Positions 7,771 to 17,306 of a DNA stretch of 37,930 bases are shown here, one piece after another (within the stretch, counting starts at the first letter, position 1; every line of letters begins with the position of its first letter). Origin of the DNA: Candidatus Thorarchaeota archaeon (GTDB taxonomy: Archaea > Asgardarchaeota > Thorarchaeia > Thorarchaeales > Thorarchaeaceae); assembly GCA_018238205.1 (NCBI GenBank), contig JABCTV010000008.1, positions 1 to 37,930 of the forward strand, given 5' to 3'. A program made the translations under genes and the position numbers. Below the pieces are notes generated by a model. It worked only from the letters and a program-made list of their open reading frames with translations. It was not told where the DNA came from and searched no databases.

Positions 7771-9219
7771 GTGAGGCTCTTAATCTTGACGACACTCTTA
7801 GATAGTCTGGAAACAACTGAACAGGTAATCACTCCTAAGAATCCATTTCAGAGAATAATAGGCCAGGAACATGCCGTAACCATTGTTCAATCTGCTGTGA
7901 AACAAAGAAGGCATGTCCTTCTTTGTGGGGTACCCGGTATTGGAAAGTCAATGCTTGCAAAAGCTGCGTATTCTCTTCTTACTCCACCCACACAAGAGAT
8001 ACGACTCAAGCATAACAAGGCCCTGCCAGACAGACCGAGTGTAGTGATTTCTCAAATCAAAGATGAACAAATTCCTAAAGGAAACATCTCAGTTCCCAGC
8101 AATATATTTTATTCAACTCCAGATAGACTTCCTGTTGATATTGCAATCAAGATGGGATATAGATGTTCAAAATGTAGCAGTCTATCAACACCGTCAGAAC
8201 CAACTTGTTCAAACTGTGACACTGACAAACGATGCGATTGGTCAGATAGCGACTCTTACCATGGTCTCTTCAGAATGTTGGATGTTGTTAGAGAACCTGC
8301 CCTCAAAACTGTTACTAGCCTTGAAGAGATAGGAAATGAATCATTCCATATAATCTATGAAAGATCAGGAGAAAATGAGATTGCAGTTACTCGCGAGAGG
8401 TTTGGAGAGAATTCTATTATAATAGAGCCGCAAATAGTTGATAGCGAACGTGTTTTGGTAAGCAGAGATGCAAGTAGATTCATCAGAGTGAGTGGAGCAA
8501 GTCATGTTGAACTTTTAGGTGATGTTAAACATGACCCATATGGAAGTGCTGAAACACTTGGTATGGCAGCATATCAAAGAGTAATTCCTGGAGCTATCCA
8601 TGAGGCTCACGAAGGAATTCTTTACATTGACGAGGTATCTGCACTAGGACCACATCAGAGTCATCTTCTCACTGCGATGCAAGAGCGAATATACTCAATT
8701 TCGGGACATAATCCTCTAAGTTCCGGAGCTGCTGTCAGGGTGGATGATGTACCTTGTGAATTCATTCTCTTTGCTTCCTGCAATACTGAGAATATTAGTG
8801 GAATTCTGCCAGCGCTCAGATCTAGAATTAGGGGTTACGGGTATGAAATCATGTTAGAATCATGGATTGAGAAAAATCCAGAGAATTTGGATGATATCAT
8901 TCGATTCATTGCACAGACCGTCGAGGAGGATGGAAAAGTACCTCATTTTACAGATGAATCTGTGAAAGAAGTCCTGAGAGTGGCTGAAAAAATGGCATTC
9001 CAATTTGATGGAAAAAGAGATGCCCTGACGTTACGACTTCGAGAGTTAGGTGGATTAGTTAGAATTGCAGGGGACTTAGCAGTACAAGAAAGTGCACAAC
9101 TTGTACAACCCAATCATGTTACTAATGCTGAAGTGTTGAGTAGGGGTATTGATATAGGAAACACCTATTCAACAATATACAAGTCATCTGAGCAAACAAG
9201 CAGAGACTATTTCTTCTGA
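7771..9219 (+). CDS. LonB-like AAA+ ATPase lacking the protease domain
   Basis: 482 aa. Walker A is GVPGIGKS (53-60), Walker B is ILYIDE (283-288), followed by LLTAMQERIYSISGH and an arginine-finger region LRSRIRGYGYE. The stretch around Walker B (AYQRVIPGAIHEAHEGILYIDEVSAL) closely resembles archaeal LonB. Between Walker A and B lies an insert with a zinc ribbon (C132, C135, C146, C149), where membrane-bound LonB has its transmembrane insert. The Ser-Lys protease domain is absent: the protein ends after the AAA+ lid helices. It may act as a chaperone or remodelling ATPase. Start GTG 7771 is weakly supported. Pelota follows 27 bases later. Confidence 0.75.
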   Translation: MRLLILTTLLDSLETTEQVITPKNPFQRIIGQEHAVTIVQSAVKQRRHVLLCGVPGIGKSMLAKAAYSLLTPPTQEIRLKHNKALPDRPSVVISQIKDEQIPKGNISVPSNIFYSTPDRLPVDIAIKMGYRCSKCSSLSTPSEPTCSNCDTDKRCDWSDSDSYHGLFRMLDVVREPALKTVTSLEEIGNESFHIIYERSGENEIAVTRERFGENSIIIEPQIVDSERVLVSRDASRFIRVSGASHVELLGDVKHDPYGSAETLGMAAYQRVIPGAIHEAHEGILYIDEVSALGPHQSHLLTAMQERIYSISGHNPLSSGAAVRVDDVPCEFILFASCNTENISGILPALRSRIRGYGYEIMLESWIEKNPENLDDIIRFIAQTVEEDGKVPHFTDESVKEVLRVAEKMAFQFDGKRDALTLRLRELGGLVRIAGDLAVQESAQLVQPNHVTNAEVLSRGIDIGNTYSTIYKSSEQTSRDYFF

Positions 9220-9246
9220 TTACAAGACCGGTCGGGCGGTGGCAAA

Positions 9247-10335
9247 TTGAAGATATTGAAACGCGTCCTCAAAGAAGGTACCATTGTGCTAAAGATTGAA
9301 ACCTTAGATGATCTCTGGCACCTCTACAATACAGTAGGACCTGCGGATATGGTTAAGTCAAGGACTATGCGACGAGTTCGTGTAGGAAGCGAGGACAGTA
9401 GAAAACAAGAGAGTGTCAGAAAGCCAATGGTGCTAACACTTCGAGTGGAAGATGTGGCATTTCATACATTCTCAAATCGTGTCAGAATCAAAGGACCAAT
9501 TATGGATGGACCTAGTGACTTTGTTAGCACTGGTACATATCATACCATCAATATCGAACCGGGAGACACACTGACTATCATCAAGGAACACTGGCCAAAG
9601 TATATTCTTGACCGATTAAAAGAGGCCGTTAAATCTCAACTTAATCCAGTCAGCCTGGTAGTTACAATTGAGGATGGAGATGCAGAACTCTTCCTAGTAG
9701 CAGATTTTGGCATCAAGGAGGCTGTGCATGTTCGTGCTAGTATATCACGAAAAAGAGGTGATCAGAAGACCCATGACTCCACCATGAGGGATTTCTTTGT
9801 TGATGTTGCTCTAGCTGTCCGTTCTCAGCTTGAACAAGCAGAAATTGGACTCATTGTTATTGCAGGCCCCGGTTTTGTTAGGGATCATTTTAGAGACCAT
9901 TTGAGTAAGGCAGGTATCAAAGACCTCCCTCCAGTAGTTGTGGAGAGTACAAACGCAATAGGGGTACCAGGAGCAAAAGAGATTCTATTTCGAGGAGTTA
10001 TAGGTAAAGCTGCAAGTACTCTCAAAGTTGAAACTGAAACCAAGCTGATTGAATCTCTTATTGAACATATTTCAAAAGATGATGGACTAGGTGCTTATGG
10101 TGATGGAGAGGTCAGAAAAGCAGTTCAATTTGGAGCAGTTGAGGATTTACTCATCACAGATAAGAAATTGAGAGAGGGCACCGAACAGGTTCGTAGACGA
10201 ATGGATAATCTGATTCGTGATACAGAGAAGATTAGGGGTGCATTCCATATTGTATCCACAGAGCATCCAACTGGAGAACAACTTCATCGTCTAGGTGGGC
10301 TTGCTGCGATTCTCCGTTTTCGAATTGATAGGTAA
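9247..10335 (+). CDS. pelA: Pelota (Dom34), ribosome rescue factor
   Basis: 362 aa, the usual length of archaeal Pelota. It has the N-terminal Sm-like domain (MKILKRVLKEGTIVLKIETLDDLWHLYN), the central domain with LFLVADFGIKEAV and a GPGFVRDHF segment, and the C-terminal eL30-like domain with GAFHIVSTEHPTGEQLHRLGGLAAILRF. With aEF1-alpha or ABCE1 it splits stalled ribosomes in no-go/non-stop decay. The start is a TTG at 9247 preceded by a G-rich GGGCGGTGG. Its neighbour is the LonB-like ATPase; the convergent radical SAM gene ends one base away. Confidence 0.93.
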   Translation: MKILKRVLKEGTIVLKIETLDDLWHLYNTVGPADMVKSRTMRRVRVGSEDSRKQESVRKPMVLTLRVEDVAFHTFSNRVRIKGPIMDGPSDFVSTGTYHTINIEPGDTLTIIKEHWPKYILDRLKEAVKSQLNPVSLVVTIEDGDAELFLVADFGIKEAVHVRASISRKRGDQKTHDSTMRDFFVDVALAVRSQLEQAEIGLIVIAGPGFVRDHFRDHLSKAGIKDLPPVVVESTNAIGVPGAKEILFRGVIGKAASTLKVETETKLIESLIEHISKDDGLGAYGDGEVRKAVQFGAVEDLLITDKKLREGTEQVRRRMDNLIRDTEKIRGAFHIVSTEHPTGEQLHRLGGLAAILRFRIDR

Positions 10336-11451
10336 TCAAATCGGTTCAAACATTGTCTGAAGACGGTCCCAAGATGGGTATTCATATGCAATTCCAATCT
10401 CTAGAGGACAAATATCTTCAAGACTTGTCTTTATTGCGTCAGGGATATCTTCCATAATCCAAGGGGCCATCTCTATTCTCATTCTAACTGTGTCAATATT
10501 TAGCATATCCCTAGGAACTCCTAGCTGATTATGCAAAATATTATGTATCTGCTGAAGCTGTTCCCCATCTAGTCTTGAACCATGGATTGCTCTAATGATT
10601 CCCACGACTAACAATGTGTCATCTGCATCGCGTTCTTCAAATTCTCGTATTGTCTGCTCAAGTCGACGCTCAAGCCTATTCCGCAGCTGAACTGCATCTT
10701 TGAAACTTGCGGAGCAGAAGTGAACGGAGAGACTAGTGAGATTATCTGTAGCCCATTCAAGAACCTCTCTGGCTACCTCAGCACTTCCTTCAATACTTGC
10801 ACTTGCCATATCCGTTAAACGCATACCCTGAGACCGTAAATTCTCAAAATTGGTTTCACTTGCCTCAAGCTCATTCATGTTAAGAAAAGAGAGACCGAGT
10901 TCTTCAGCTCGTAAAGCGATTTGTTTTAGCTTTTCAGTTTTTCCGGGTATTGTAGGTACTTCGATTCCAACTATCAATCCGGTCTCTAATGCACGCTCAA
11001 TTCCAGACCAATCATCTTTCTGAGGATGAAATCTAATTTCATCCAAGCCTGCGTTTTTCAGTTGCTCCAAATTCTCTTGACTGACTGTAGTTTTGCTCGT
11101 ATAGAGATGGATATGGAAATCATTTCCATACTTCGATTTTAATAGCCGAATATAATCCAGAGTTCTGTCAACCGTACATAGAGGGTCCCCACCGCTAATT
11201 CCTGCACCCTCACCCCGTATAGCATCTGTTTCGTAGAAGATGTCCTGGTCATCAGAAACTGGCATCTCATCGGCAAAAACAAGATCTTTACCTGCTTTTT
11301 CTTCAGATAAAGGACAATAGTAGCAAGAGCTGTCGCATAGACCTGTAACAAAGAGCACCATCTTTGAGCCCTTTGCACATAATCTGCAACCCTTTGGAAG
11401 AGTCCCAACTAAAAGAGAACCTCCTTGAAGCTTTTCGATATTTCGTGTCAA
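10336..11451 (-). CDS. Radical SAM protein related to pyruvate formate-lyase activase (COG2108-like)
   Basis: 371 aa. The radical SAM cluster motif is CDSSCYYC (C39, C43, C46), preceded by GCRLC (C22, C25). ISGGDPL near residue 85 is the SAM-contacting GGE-like motif. A TIM-barrel-like part follows (IHLYTSKT, IRFHPQ, IGIEVPTIPG, FLNMNELE) and then a C-terminal extension of about 140 residues. This fits the archaeal conserved family related to PFL-activating enzymes; its substrate is not known. It ends three bases before the nucleotidyltransferase gene starts its own stop region, within a three-gene minus-strand run. Confidence 0.8.
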   Translation of the reverse strand: MTRNIEKLQGGSLLVGTLPKGCRLCAKGSKMVLFVTGLCDSSCYYCPLSEEKAGKDLVFADEMPVSDDQDIFYETDAIRGEGAGISGGDPLCTVDRTLDYIRLLKSKYGNDFHIHLYTSKTTVSQENLEQLKNAGLDEIRFHPQKDDWSGIERALETGLIVGIEVPTIPGKTEKLKQIALRAEELGLSFLNMNELEASETNFENLRSQGMRLTDMASASIEGSAEVAREVLEWATDNLTSLSVHFCSASFKDAVQLRNRLERRLEQTIREFEERDADDTLLVVGIIRAIHGSRLDGEQLQQIHNILHNQLGVPRDMLNIDTVRMRIEMAPWIMEDIPDAIKTSLEDICPLEIGIAYEYPSWDRLQTMFEPI

Positions 11452-11454
11452 GAG

Positions 11455-12165
11455 TCATCGCCTCCTTCCTTCACGACGTTCCATTGTTCGACGTAAGGCA
11501 GGATCACTGTCCTGTAACCTCTTTGTTACTTCTTCGAAACTTTCTGAGTCTTTTAATTCATAGGTCTGGTAGACTCCTGTTCTACCAACTTGTTCGCGTC
11601 GTGTTAGTACCCGAACTCGTTCTCGCGCAATGTCAATAGAAACATCCAGTTTCTTGGCTACAATATATTCCTGATCAATTACTCCAGATTCAATATGCCC
11701 ATTAGTCGTTGGCTCGATTAGAATCAATCGTTTATCTACACCTGGAACTCTCGTTTCTGATTCCAGTGCAACAGAATCAAGAGAACCACCCCATTTGTAG
11801 AATTCTTCTTCTCTTGACATGAGTTTGAACATGGGAAAGCTCACAACAACCTCCCCTTCAAGATGAATATGACCCTTTAGAACCATCGAAGGTGTTGCTT
11901 GTACAAGTTCTCTATGAAGTGGAGTTCCTAGAACCAGCTCAAGTCTATAACTAGAGATTATCTGTGGTATGATGATATCAATATCTGAAGAGTCGGTGAC
12001 ATCTCCTCTAGCAACAGAACCGTGTACAAGTGGTTTTGCTCCAGTTGTTCCAATTTGATGCATTACTTCAAGAGCGCGTTTCCGAAGTCTATGAAGAGTA
12101 TTCCATTGTGACTCATCATAGGAAACCTCTCTACTATCATGTAGAACTTCAGGTCTCTTTGTCAA
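11455..12165 (-). CDS. Predicted nucleotidyltransferase (Pol beta/MNT fold)
   Basis: 236 aa. The catalytic signature is HGSVARGDVTDSSDIDI (about residues 48-64), the G-S-x-A-R-G plus SDxD pattern of minimal nucleotidyltransferases. A long C-terminal region holds an RVRVLTRREQVGRTGVYQTYEL segment and ends in basic residues. It matches a conserved archaeal family of unknown substrate. The start is a TTG at 12165 with a GGAG-like site upstream. It lies between the tRNA thiolase and the radical SAM gene with gaps of 6 and 3 bases, so the three are probably one operon, which hints at RNA modification. Confidence 0.75.
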   Translation of the reverse strand: MTKRPEVLHDSREVSYDESQWNTLHRLRKRALEVMHQIGTTGAKPLVHGSVARGDVTDSSDIDIIIPQIISSYRLELVLGTPLHRELVQATPSMVLKGHIHLEGEVVVSFPMFKLMSREEEFYKWGGSLDSVALESETRVPGVDKRLILIEPTTNGHIESGVIDQEYIVAKKLDVSIDIARERVRVLTRREQVGRTGVYQTYELKDSESFEEVTKRLQDSDPALRRTMERREGRRR

Positions 12166-12171
12166 CCAATT

Positions 12172-13104
12172 TCAACTCCGGATTGATTCTAGCATTTCAC
12201 ACACTTTACATAATTTTGACGGAGAAGGAGAATTGCACTTTTCGCAGAGGGTGAATTCCCACTTAGTGGAAGATTGTCTGAAGGCTCGAGTCATAGATTC
12301 AGCAGATCGTAAAGTTGCCAACAATGTACCTGGTCGTTTATACTCCATTTCGTTCAAGAAAGAGCGAACATCATTACGATAGGCCTCTTCTGCATACGGA
12401 CATGGTATGTCATGATAGGGAAGTTTCAGATAGTGAGCGTATGCCACAACATCTCGCTCAGTAATCTCTATGATAGGTTTTATGCGAGGTACAAGACCTT
12501 TGACAGACAACTCTCTTGAAACACTGGTCCTGGCAATCCTTGCGCTGTCCCCTCGTAGAATATTCATGAGCACGGTCTGTGCTTCATCATCGAGATTGTG
12601 ACCTGTAGCAATGACGTCAGCTTCCAGATTTTCAGCTGCTGTATTGAGCGCACGTCGTCTAAATACTCCACAGTATGAACAGGTACCTAGCGAGTCACTT
12701 GACCTCCTTCTTACAATCTCATCAAGACTATACCCCAAGAGATCTTCAAATGAGAATACCTCAAGGGTGAGATCGAGTGACCTTGATAGTTCTCGAGCTG
12801 CTTTAAGAGCTTCATTTCTATAACCTTGGATCCCCTCATCGATAGTTACAGGAATAATCTCCGAATTGGGATATGCGCTCTCGATATTATGGAGGATATG
12901 TAAGAGAACTGCGCTATCTTTTCCTCCAGAAATTCCAACAGCAATCCTATCGCTATCGTTCAGCATCTTATATCGATTAATGGTCTTTCGAACTCTATCA
13001 ATCGTGGTCTTAACTAGGCATGCACTGCAGAGGTGCTCGGATGTATATCTACGTAGATAGATAGCAGGCTTTCCACACTTGGAACATCCAGGTTGCATAG
13101 TCAT
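12172..13104 (-). CDS. Ncs6/TtuA-type tRNA 2-thiouridine synthase (PP-loop ATPase)
   Basis: 310 aa from the ATG at 13104, chosen because GGAG sits 5 bases upstream; a TTG at 13125 would add seven residues. An N-terminal zinc ribbon (CSKCGKP and CSAC) is followed by the PP-loop GISGGKDSAVLL, an internal CSYCGVFRR motif (catalytic/cluster cysteines), ATGHNLDDEAQT and a C-terminal zinc ribbon (CEKC...CKVC). This arrangement is that of the Ncs6/CTU1/TtuA family, which adenylates and thiolates uridine in tRNA (U34 in Ncs6, U54 in TtuA). Sequence alone does not separate the two. Confidence 0.88.
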   Translation of the reverse strand: MTMQPGCSKCGKPAIYLRRYTSEHLCSACLVKTTIDRVRKTINRYKMLNDSDRIAVGISGGKDSAVLLHILHNIESAYPNSEIIPVTIDEGIQGYRNEALKAARELSRSLDLTLEVFSFEDLLGYSLDEIVRRRSSDSLGTCSYCGVFRRRALNTAAENLEADVIATGHNLDDEAQTVLMNILRGDSARIARTSVSRELSVKGLVPRIKPIIEITERDVVAYAHYLKLPYHDIPCPYAEEAYRNDVRSFLNEMEYKRPGTLLATLRSAESMTRAFRQSSTKWEFTLCEKCNSPSPSKLCKVCEMLESIRS

Positions 13105-13170
13105 GACTACTCCGAGTCGTTCCAATGCGACTGGTCAAATTAAAGATATTCAATGGACTGAATAGTGAAA

Positions 13171-13593
13171 TTAGTTCTTGGTCTTTTCAGTTTTGGAATC
13201 TTTTATTTTCAAGTCGTCAACAATTTTAGAACGTCTGAGTTCCAGAGCTGCTTTAGATGCTCTGAAATTTGCTGCTTGAATTATATCTTCGACCGTTCGG
13301 TGCCACTCTGCTGGAGATAATTTTGTGTAAATCTCTCTGAAAGAGTCGCTCAATCGTTCAATCCGTGCTAAGCATTCAACACGATCCTCAGGAAGTCGTT
13401 TCTCATCAAAGTACATGAGCGTATGTCCTTTCAACGCCTCCCAATCGATATCATTGTTCGATTGAAGAATTATTCTCAATTTATCCAGTGGATCTTTCCA
13501 AGAATCTGGAATAAACATAGTAAGATAGTCTGTGAGAGCTTTTCGTGCTTTCTCTCGGACATCTTGTGTAGAACTTGTCTGATGTGTAATCAT
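13171..13593 (-). CDS. Hypothetical alpha-helical protein
   Basis: 140 aa, highly charged, apparently helical throughout and ending in a lysine-rich tail (KIKDSKTEKTKN). No motif recognised, no membrane segment. The same strand and codon style as its neighbours support a real gene. It lies between the site-2 protease (upstream) and the tRNA thiolase (downstream). Confidence 0.6.
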   Translation of the reverse strand: MITHQTSSTQDVREKARKALTDYLTMFIPDSWKDPLDKLRIILQSNNDIDWEALKGHTLMYFDEKRLPEDRVECLARIERLSDSFREIYTKLSPAEWHRTVEDIIQAANFRASKAALELRRSKIVDDLKIKDSKTEKTKN

Positions 13594-13653
13594 CTGGCAT
13601 CGTGAAATAGTTAATTTCGTGCTTTATTAGGTCCCACAAAACTGTTTTTTGTG

Positions 13654-14820
13654 CTAAAACAACCCTTTGCCCATTATTAGACTAAATACAATGCTCAGAA
13701 TGACTATGAGTAAGGCTGCAATACGGATTGGATACATGATGTATTTCACCTTCTTTTCATCGGAGATGAACAGGCTTAGTCCGTTTGACAATAGCTTGTC
13801 ACCGTCAAGCATTGGAATTGGTAGTAAGTTAAACAGAGCCAATGAGATAAGGATAATGTAACACCATAGGACTATCTGCTGCATGTGAAATACAAACATT
13901 GGGGATAGAAGGAGGTCCCATCCAGATTTTGCTTCCCAATAGTCTGCACCGTATATTCCAATATAACCCCGCGTCGCATTTACTTCATTTGGCGCCAGTA
14001 TTAACGTAATATCTCTGTCCAGTGTGTGGATTGTTATTTGAGAACCAGCAAGTGCATCATTCATGAACACACTTACATCACTCCAATTGTCAATCACTGT
14101 ATCATTCAAACCGATGATAACGTCACCAACGAATAGAGCTTCAGCCCCAGGACTCTCTTCACTAAGTTGGTAAATGTATGCTCCACTTGGAGGATTATAT
14201 GCAATTGATGCTATTGCACCAAAATTGACTAGAATTGCAAGAAAAACAAAACTCCAGATTAAGTTTGAATAAGAACCAGCTGCAAGAAGACGCATACGGG
14301 CTTTTGGTGTAGCTTCCTTCTCAAATGCCTCTTCATCGGGTTCAACAAATGCTCCAAACATCACTAAGAATCCAAGTAAACCAGAACTCTTGATGGGAAT
14401 ATTGTCCTTGGATGCTGCAAAACCATGGGCAAACTCATGGACCAAAATTGCTATTGCAAGACCGATAAGCATGTAGACAAGTGGAAGCCCTGTGATTGTA
14501 ACTCCAGGGATTATTGGCACAACGCCACCTGCCGCAGCGGGTTGAATAAAGAACTTGATGAGATTCTCACCAAACATCCAAAATGCAAAAATCATGCCTC
14601 CAAATCCAACTACAATTCCGATGTTGAAGAAGATGATTGGAAACTTCTTTCCCATTTTGGTCAAGAAGGCATTAAGTTTCTCGGTTCTCCACATAAAGAA
14701 GAATGGGGTTCCTGCTTCGATTCCCTTCTCTTGGAGTTTTTCAACACCAAGGTACTGGGCAATGAAATAGATGATGAGCCAAATGATACCAATGTATCCT
14801 AGTGCGGTCAAAGCGTCCAT
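13654..14820 (-). CDS. Site-2 protease family (M50) intramembrane metalloprotease
   Basis: 388 aa from the ATG at 14820, chosen because GGGGTG lies 7 bases upstream; a TTG at 14835 would add MGCRF. The zinc site is HEFAH (HExxH) in a hydrophobic helix (LAIAILVHEFAHGFAAS), and the second motif is NLLPIPMLDGDKL (NxxPxxxxDG). Between them lies a PDZ-like soluble domain (ESPGAEALFVGDVIIGLNDTVI). About six transmembrane segments are visible. Family members cut membrane-bound anti-sigma or regulatory proteins; the substrate here is unknown. Confidence 0.88.
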   Translation of the reverse strand: MDALTALGYIGIIWLIIYFIAQYLGVEKLQEKGIEAGTPFFFMWRTEKLNAFLTKMGKKFPIIFFNIGIVVGFGGMIFAFWMFGENLIKFFIQPAAAGGVVPIIPGVTITGLPLVYMLIGLAIAILVHEFAHGFAASKDNIPIKSSGLLGFLVMFGAFVEPDEEAFEKEATPKARMRLLAAGSYSNLIWSFVFLAILVNFGAIASIAYNPPSGAYIYQLSEESPGAEALFVGDVIIGLNDTVIDNWSDVSVFMNDALAGSQITIHTLDRDITLILAPNEVNATRGYIGIYGADYWEAKSGWDLLLSPMFVFHMQQIVLWCYIILISLALFNLLPIPMLDGDKLLSNGLSLFISDEKKVKYIMYPIRIAALLIVILSIVFSLIMGKGLF

Positions 14821-14972
14821 AAATCTACACCCCAAGGAGAGATAGTGAGGCAGACTTTGAGAAGGTTATAATGATTCCGTAGCAGGTAAAGAGTAAAACG
14901 ACTCCGACCCGACCGCAATCCTCATAAAGTGACTTCTTTAGCCTTCGCTGGAGTGTTCATTGAATACTCACC

Positions 14973-14979
14973 ATATATC
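14973..14979 (+). promoter_or_regulatory. TATA box giving a leaderless S6e transcript
   Basis: ATATATC is centred about 25 bases before the TTG at 15000. At normal archaeal spacing the transcript would begin at or next to the start codon, so S6e is probably read from a leaderless mRNA. Confidence 0.5.
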
Positions 14980-14999
14980 TTAGGTAGGCGACTATATCA

Positions 15000-15383
15000 T
15001 TGCCATTCAAACTTGTCATATCAGACCCCGAAACTGGAAAAGCCATCCAGTATGAGCTAGATGATGCTAAGACCAATGCATTAGTTGGAAAGCAGGTTGG
15101 GGAGATTGTTGAAGGAGATGCCTTAGGCCTGCCTGGATACAAGCTAAAAATCACTGGCGGAAGTGACACATCAGGATTTCCGATTCGCCCAGATGTACAC
15201 GGTAGCGGTAAGAAACGTATTCTAATCCGTGGACCTCCAGGTTTCAAATCTGATCGGAAAGGTACAGCCAAACGAAAAACTGTCCGTGGAAGAGAACTAG
15301 ACTCCAATATATCGCAAGTAAATATGCGAGTTGAGGAGAAGGGCAGCACACCTCTTGAAGAACTTATTATGAAAGCTGCATAA
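15000..15383 (+). CDS. rps6e: Ribosomal protein eS6 (S6e)
   Basis: 127 aa. It matches archaeal S6e throughout: FKLVISDPETGKA at the start, GKQVGEIVEGDALGLPGYKLKITGGSD, then the conserved GFPIRPDVHG and RKTVRGRELDSNISQVN. It is a small-subunit protein. It starts with TTG at 15000, apparently leaderless. aIF2-gamma follows after 112 bases, an arrangement common in archaea, so it opens the information-processing block. Confidence 0.95.
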   Translation: MPFKLVISDPETGKAIQYELDDAKTNALVGKQVGEIVEGDALGLPGYKLKITGGSDTSGFPIRPDVHGSGKKRILIRGPPGFKSDRKGTAKRKTVRGRELDSNISQVNMRVEEKGSTPLEELIMKAA

Positions 15384-15495
15384 GCTTTGCTTCTGAGAAC
15401 AGGAGTTATTGACCATAGTGTCAACCATATACTTCTTATGGACAACAGGAAAGTGTGACTATGCCTAAGCAGCTATTGGCGGAAGTGAATATTAG

Positions 15496-16737
15496 GTGAC
15501 CAGAAAATACGAGGGACAATCAGAGATTAGCATTGGTACGTTAGGTCACGTAGACCATGGGAAAACTACACTTGTGTCCCATCTTACTGGAGAATGGACT
15601 GACCGCCATTCAGATGAGATTAGACGTGGAATCTCAATACGACTTGGTTATGCTGCAACAACTCTAATGAAATGTAAGAAATGTCCAGAGCCGGATATGT
15701 ACACAACATCACACTTGGCAAAAGAGGGTAAGTGTAGCAAATGTGGCGGATCTTTAGAGGTTCTCCGCGAGATATCATTCGTCGATAGTCCTGGTCACGA
15801 GTCTCTAATGGCAACATGTCTTAGTGGGGCAAGTTTGATGGATGGAGCGATTCTTGTAATTGCTGCAGACGAACCTTGTCCAATGCCGCAGACTTCAGAG
15901 CATCTACACGCTCTTGAAATTGTAGGTGTAGAAAAAATCATTATCGTTCAAAATAAAATCGAGCTTGTTTCAAAGGAAGATGCAAAGAAGCACTATCAAC
16001 AGATTTTGGACTTTGTAAAAGATACAGTTGCAGATGGATGTCCAATTGTACCAGTATCAGCCGTCTTCGGAGCTAACACTGATCTTCTGATAAAGACTAT
16101 TGAAGAAGTGATACCAACTCCAGAGCGCGATGATGAAGCCCTTCCAAAGATGTTTGTCGCACGTTCCTTTGATATTAACAGACCAGGTACACCTCCTGAA
16201 AAAATGCAGGGAGGTGTAATTGGTGGTTCAATAGTCCAAGGAAAATTGAAAATTGGTGACGAAATCGAGATTGCACCAGGCGCAAAGGGCGAGAAAAGTT
16301 TCAAACCAATCAAGGCAAAAATTATTAGTCTTTTATCAGGAAGTGGAAATTCTCTCCAAGAGGCATATCCTGGAGGACTGATAGGTGTAGGAACTGCACT
16401 AGACCCAGCCTCAACTAGAGCGGATCGTCTTGTTGGAAATGTTGTGGGTAAAATTGGCAAGTTACCTAAGATTCTCGAAAAACTAATGATTAAACCAGTA
16501 CTCATGCAGCGAGTTGTAGGAATTGAGAGTAAGAAACTGGTAGAAAATCTACGACTTAATGAACCCATGGTGCTTGTTGTTGGAACAGCTCCTACAGTGG
16601 GAGTGATTACCAGATTACATGGTGATGAGATAGAATTAGCACTCAAACGCCCGGTAATAGCTGAAAAGGGACAGCGTGTTGCACTTGGTCGTCGTGTAGA
16701 GAATAAGTGGCGTCTGATTGGATATGCTGAAGTCTAG
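15496..16737 (+). CDS. eif2g: Translation initiation factor aIF2 subunit gamma
   Basis: 413 aa, full length. The GTPase motifs are GHVDHGKTTL (G1), DSPGHE (G3) and VQNKIEL (G4, NKxE). The zinc knuckle characteristic of gamma is present (CKKCPEP and CSKCGG). Domains II and III follow, with SFDINRPGTPPEKMQGGVIGGSI and RRVENKWRLIGYAEV. It forms the ternary complex with GTP and Met-tRNAi. The start is GTG 15496. A PIN-domain gene follows after 24 bases. Confidence 0.95.
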   Translation: MTRKYEGQSEISIGTLGHVDHGKTTLVSHLTGEWTDRHSDEIRRGISIRLGYAATTLMKCKKCPEPDMYTTSHLAKEGKCSKCGGSLEVLREISFVDSPGHESLMATCLSGASLMDGAILVIAADEPCPMPQTSEHLHALEIVGVEKIIIVQNKIELVSKEDAKKHYQQILDFVKDTVADGCPIVPVSAVFGANTDLLIKTIEEVIPTPERDDEALPKMFVARSFDINRPGTPPEKMQGGVIGGSIVQGKLKIGDEIEIAPGAKGEKSFKPIKAKIISLLSGSGNSLQEAYPGGLIGVGTALDPASTRADRLVGNVVGKIGKLPKILEKLMIKPVLMQRVVGIESKKLVENLRLNEPMVLVVGTAPTVGVITRLHGDEIELALKRPVIAEKGQRVALGRRVENKWRLIGYAEV

Positions 16738-16761
16738 ATTACCACCAGTACACAATAGCGG

Positions 16762-17175
16762 GTGTTGAAGTTGCCCATAATCGTCGTACTTGATACAAAT
16801 ATACTAACGGTACCTGCTCAGTTTGGTGTAGATATATTTGCTGAAACGGAGAGAGTAATAGAGAGAAACATAGAGTTTATTGTTCTTGGATCAGTAGTTA
16901 AGGAACTTGAGAAAAATCTTGAAGCTGCAGTAAGAACTGAGAGATTCAAGTTTAGGACAGCATTAGATTTTGTTGAAAGATGCACCGTATTGGATTTAGA
17001 CGAAGCATCAAGGGCCAAACCAGTAGATGATCAAGTCTTGGAATATGCATGTTCAATAAGTGGAGTTGTTGCAACCAATGACAAGGAACTTCGAGAACGA
17101 TCTCTGGCACGAGGTGTTCCAGTTCTTTTTCTGAGAGGTAAGAAGCGTCTTGAATTGCAAGGTACCATTAGATGA
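16762..17175 (+). CDS. PIN-domain RNase of the Fcf1/Utp24-like archaeal type
   Basis: 137 aa. It carries the four acidic positions of the PIN nuclease fold: VVLDTN (first Asp), VVKELEK (Glu), DDQVLEYA (Asp) and ATNDKELRER (Asp). The family is conserved next to aIF2-gamma and RpoE in many archaea, and its eukaryotic relatives Fcf1/Utp24 act in 18S rRNA processing. No toxin-antitoxin partner is next to it, so a housekeeping role is more likely than a VapC toxin. Start GTG 16762, followed directly by TTG. Confidence 0.85.
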   Translation: MLKLPIIVVLDTNILTVPAQFGVDIFAETERVIERNIEFIVLGSVVKELEKNLEAAVRTERFKFRTALDFVERCTVLDLDEASRAKPVDDQVLEYACSISGVVATNDKELRERSLARGVPVLFLRGKKRLELQGTIR

Positions 17176-17306
17176 ACTATGTCACAATGTTTTTATGGTT
17201 TCCAAATCGTGCTGCTGCTGAGCCGTCGGGTTCAGACACTAGGCTATGTCCGAGAGTCTGATTATTCTGAGAATGTTTGTCCTGTCAGGCTAAGGAGCGT
17301 CTTGAA

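Noticed and set aside
16762-17175. VapC toxin of a toxin-antitoxin pair
   Set aside because: No antitoxin-sized gene is adjacent, and the aIF2-gamma/rpoE context matches a housekeeping PIN family.
17176-17306. C/D-box guide RNA between the PIN gene and rpoE1
   Set aside because: Several CTGA sequences are present, but no RTGATGA C box at a fitting distance.
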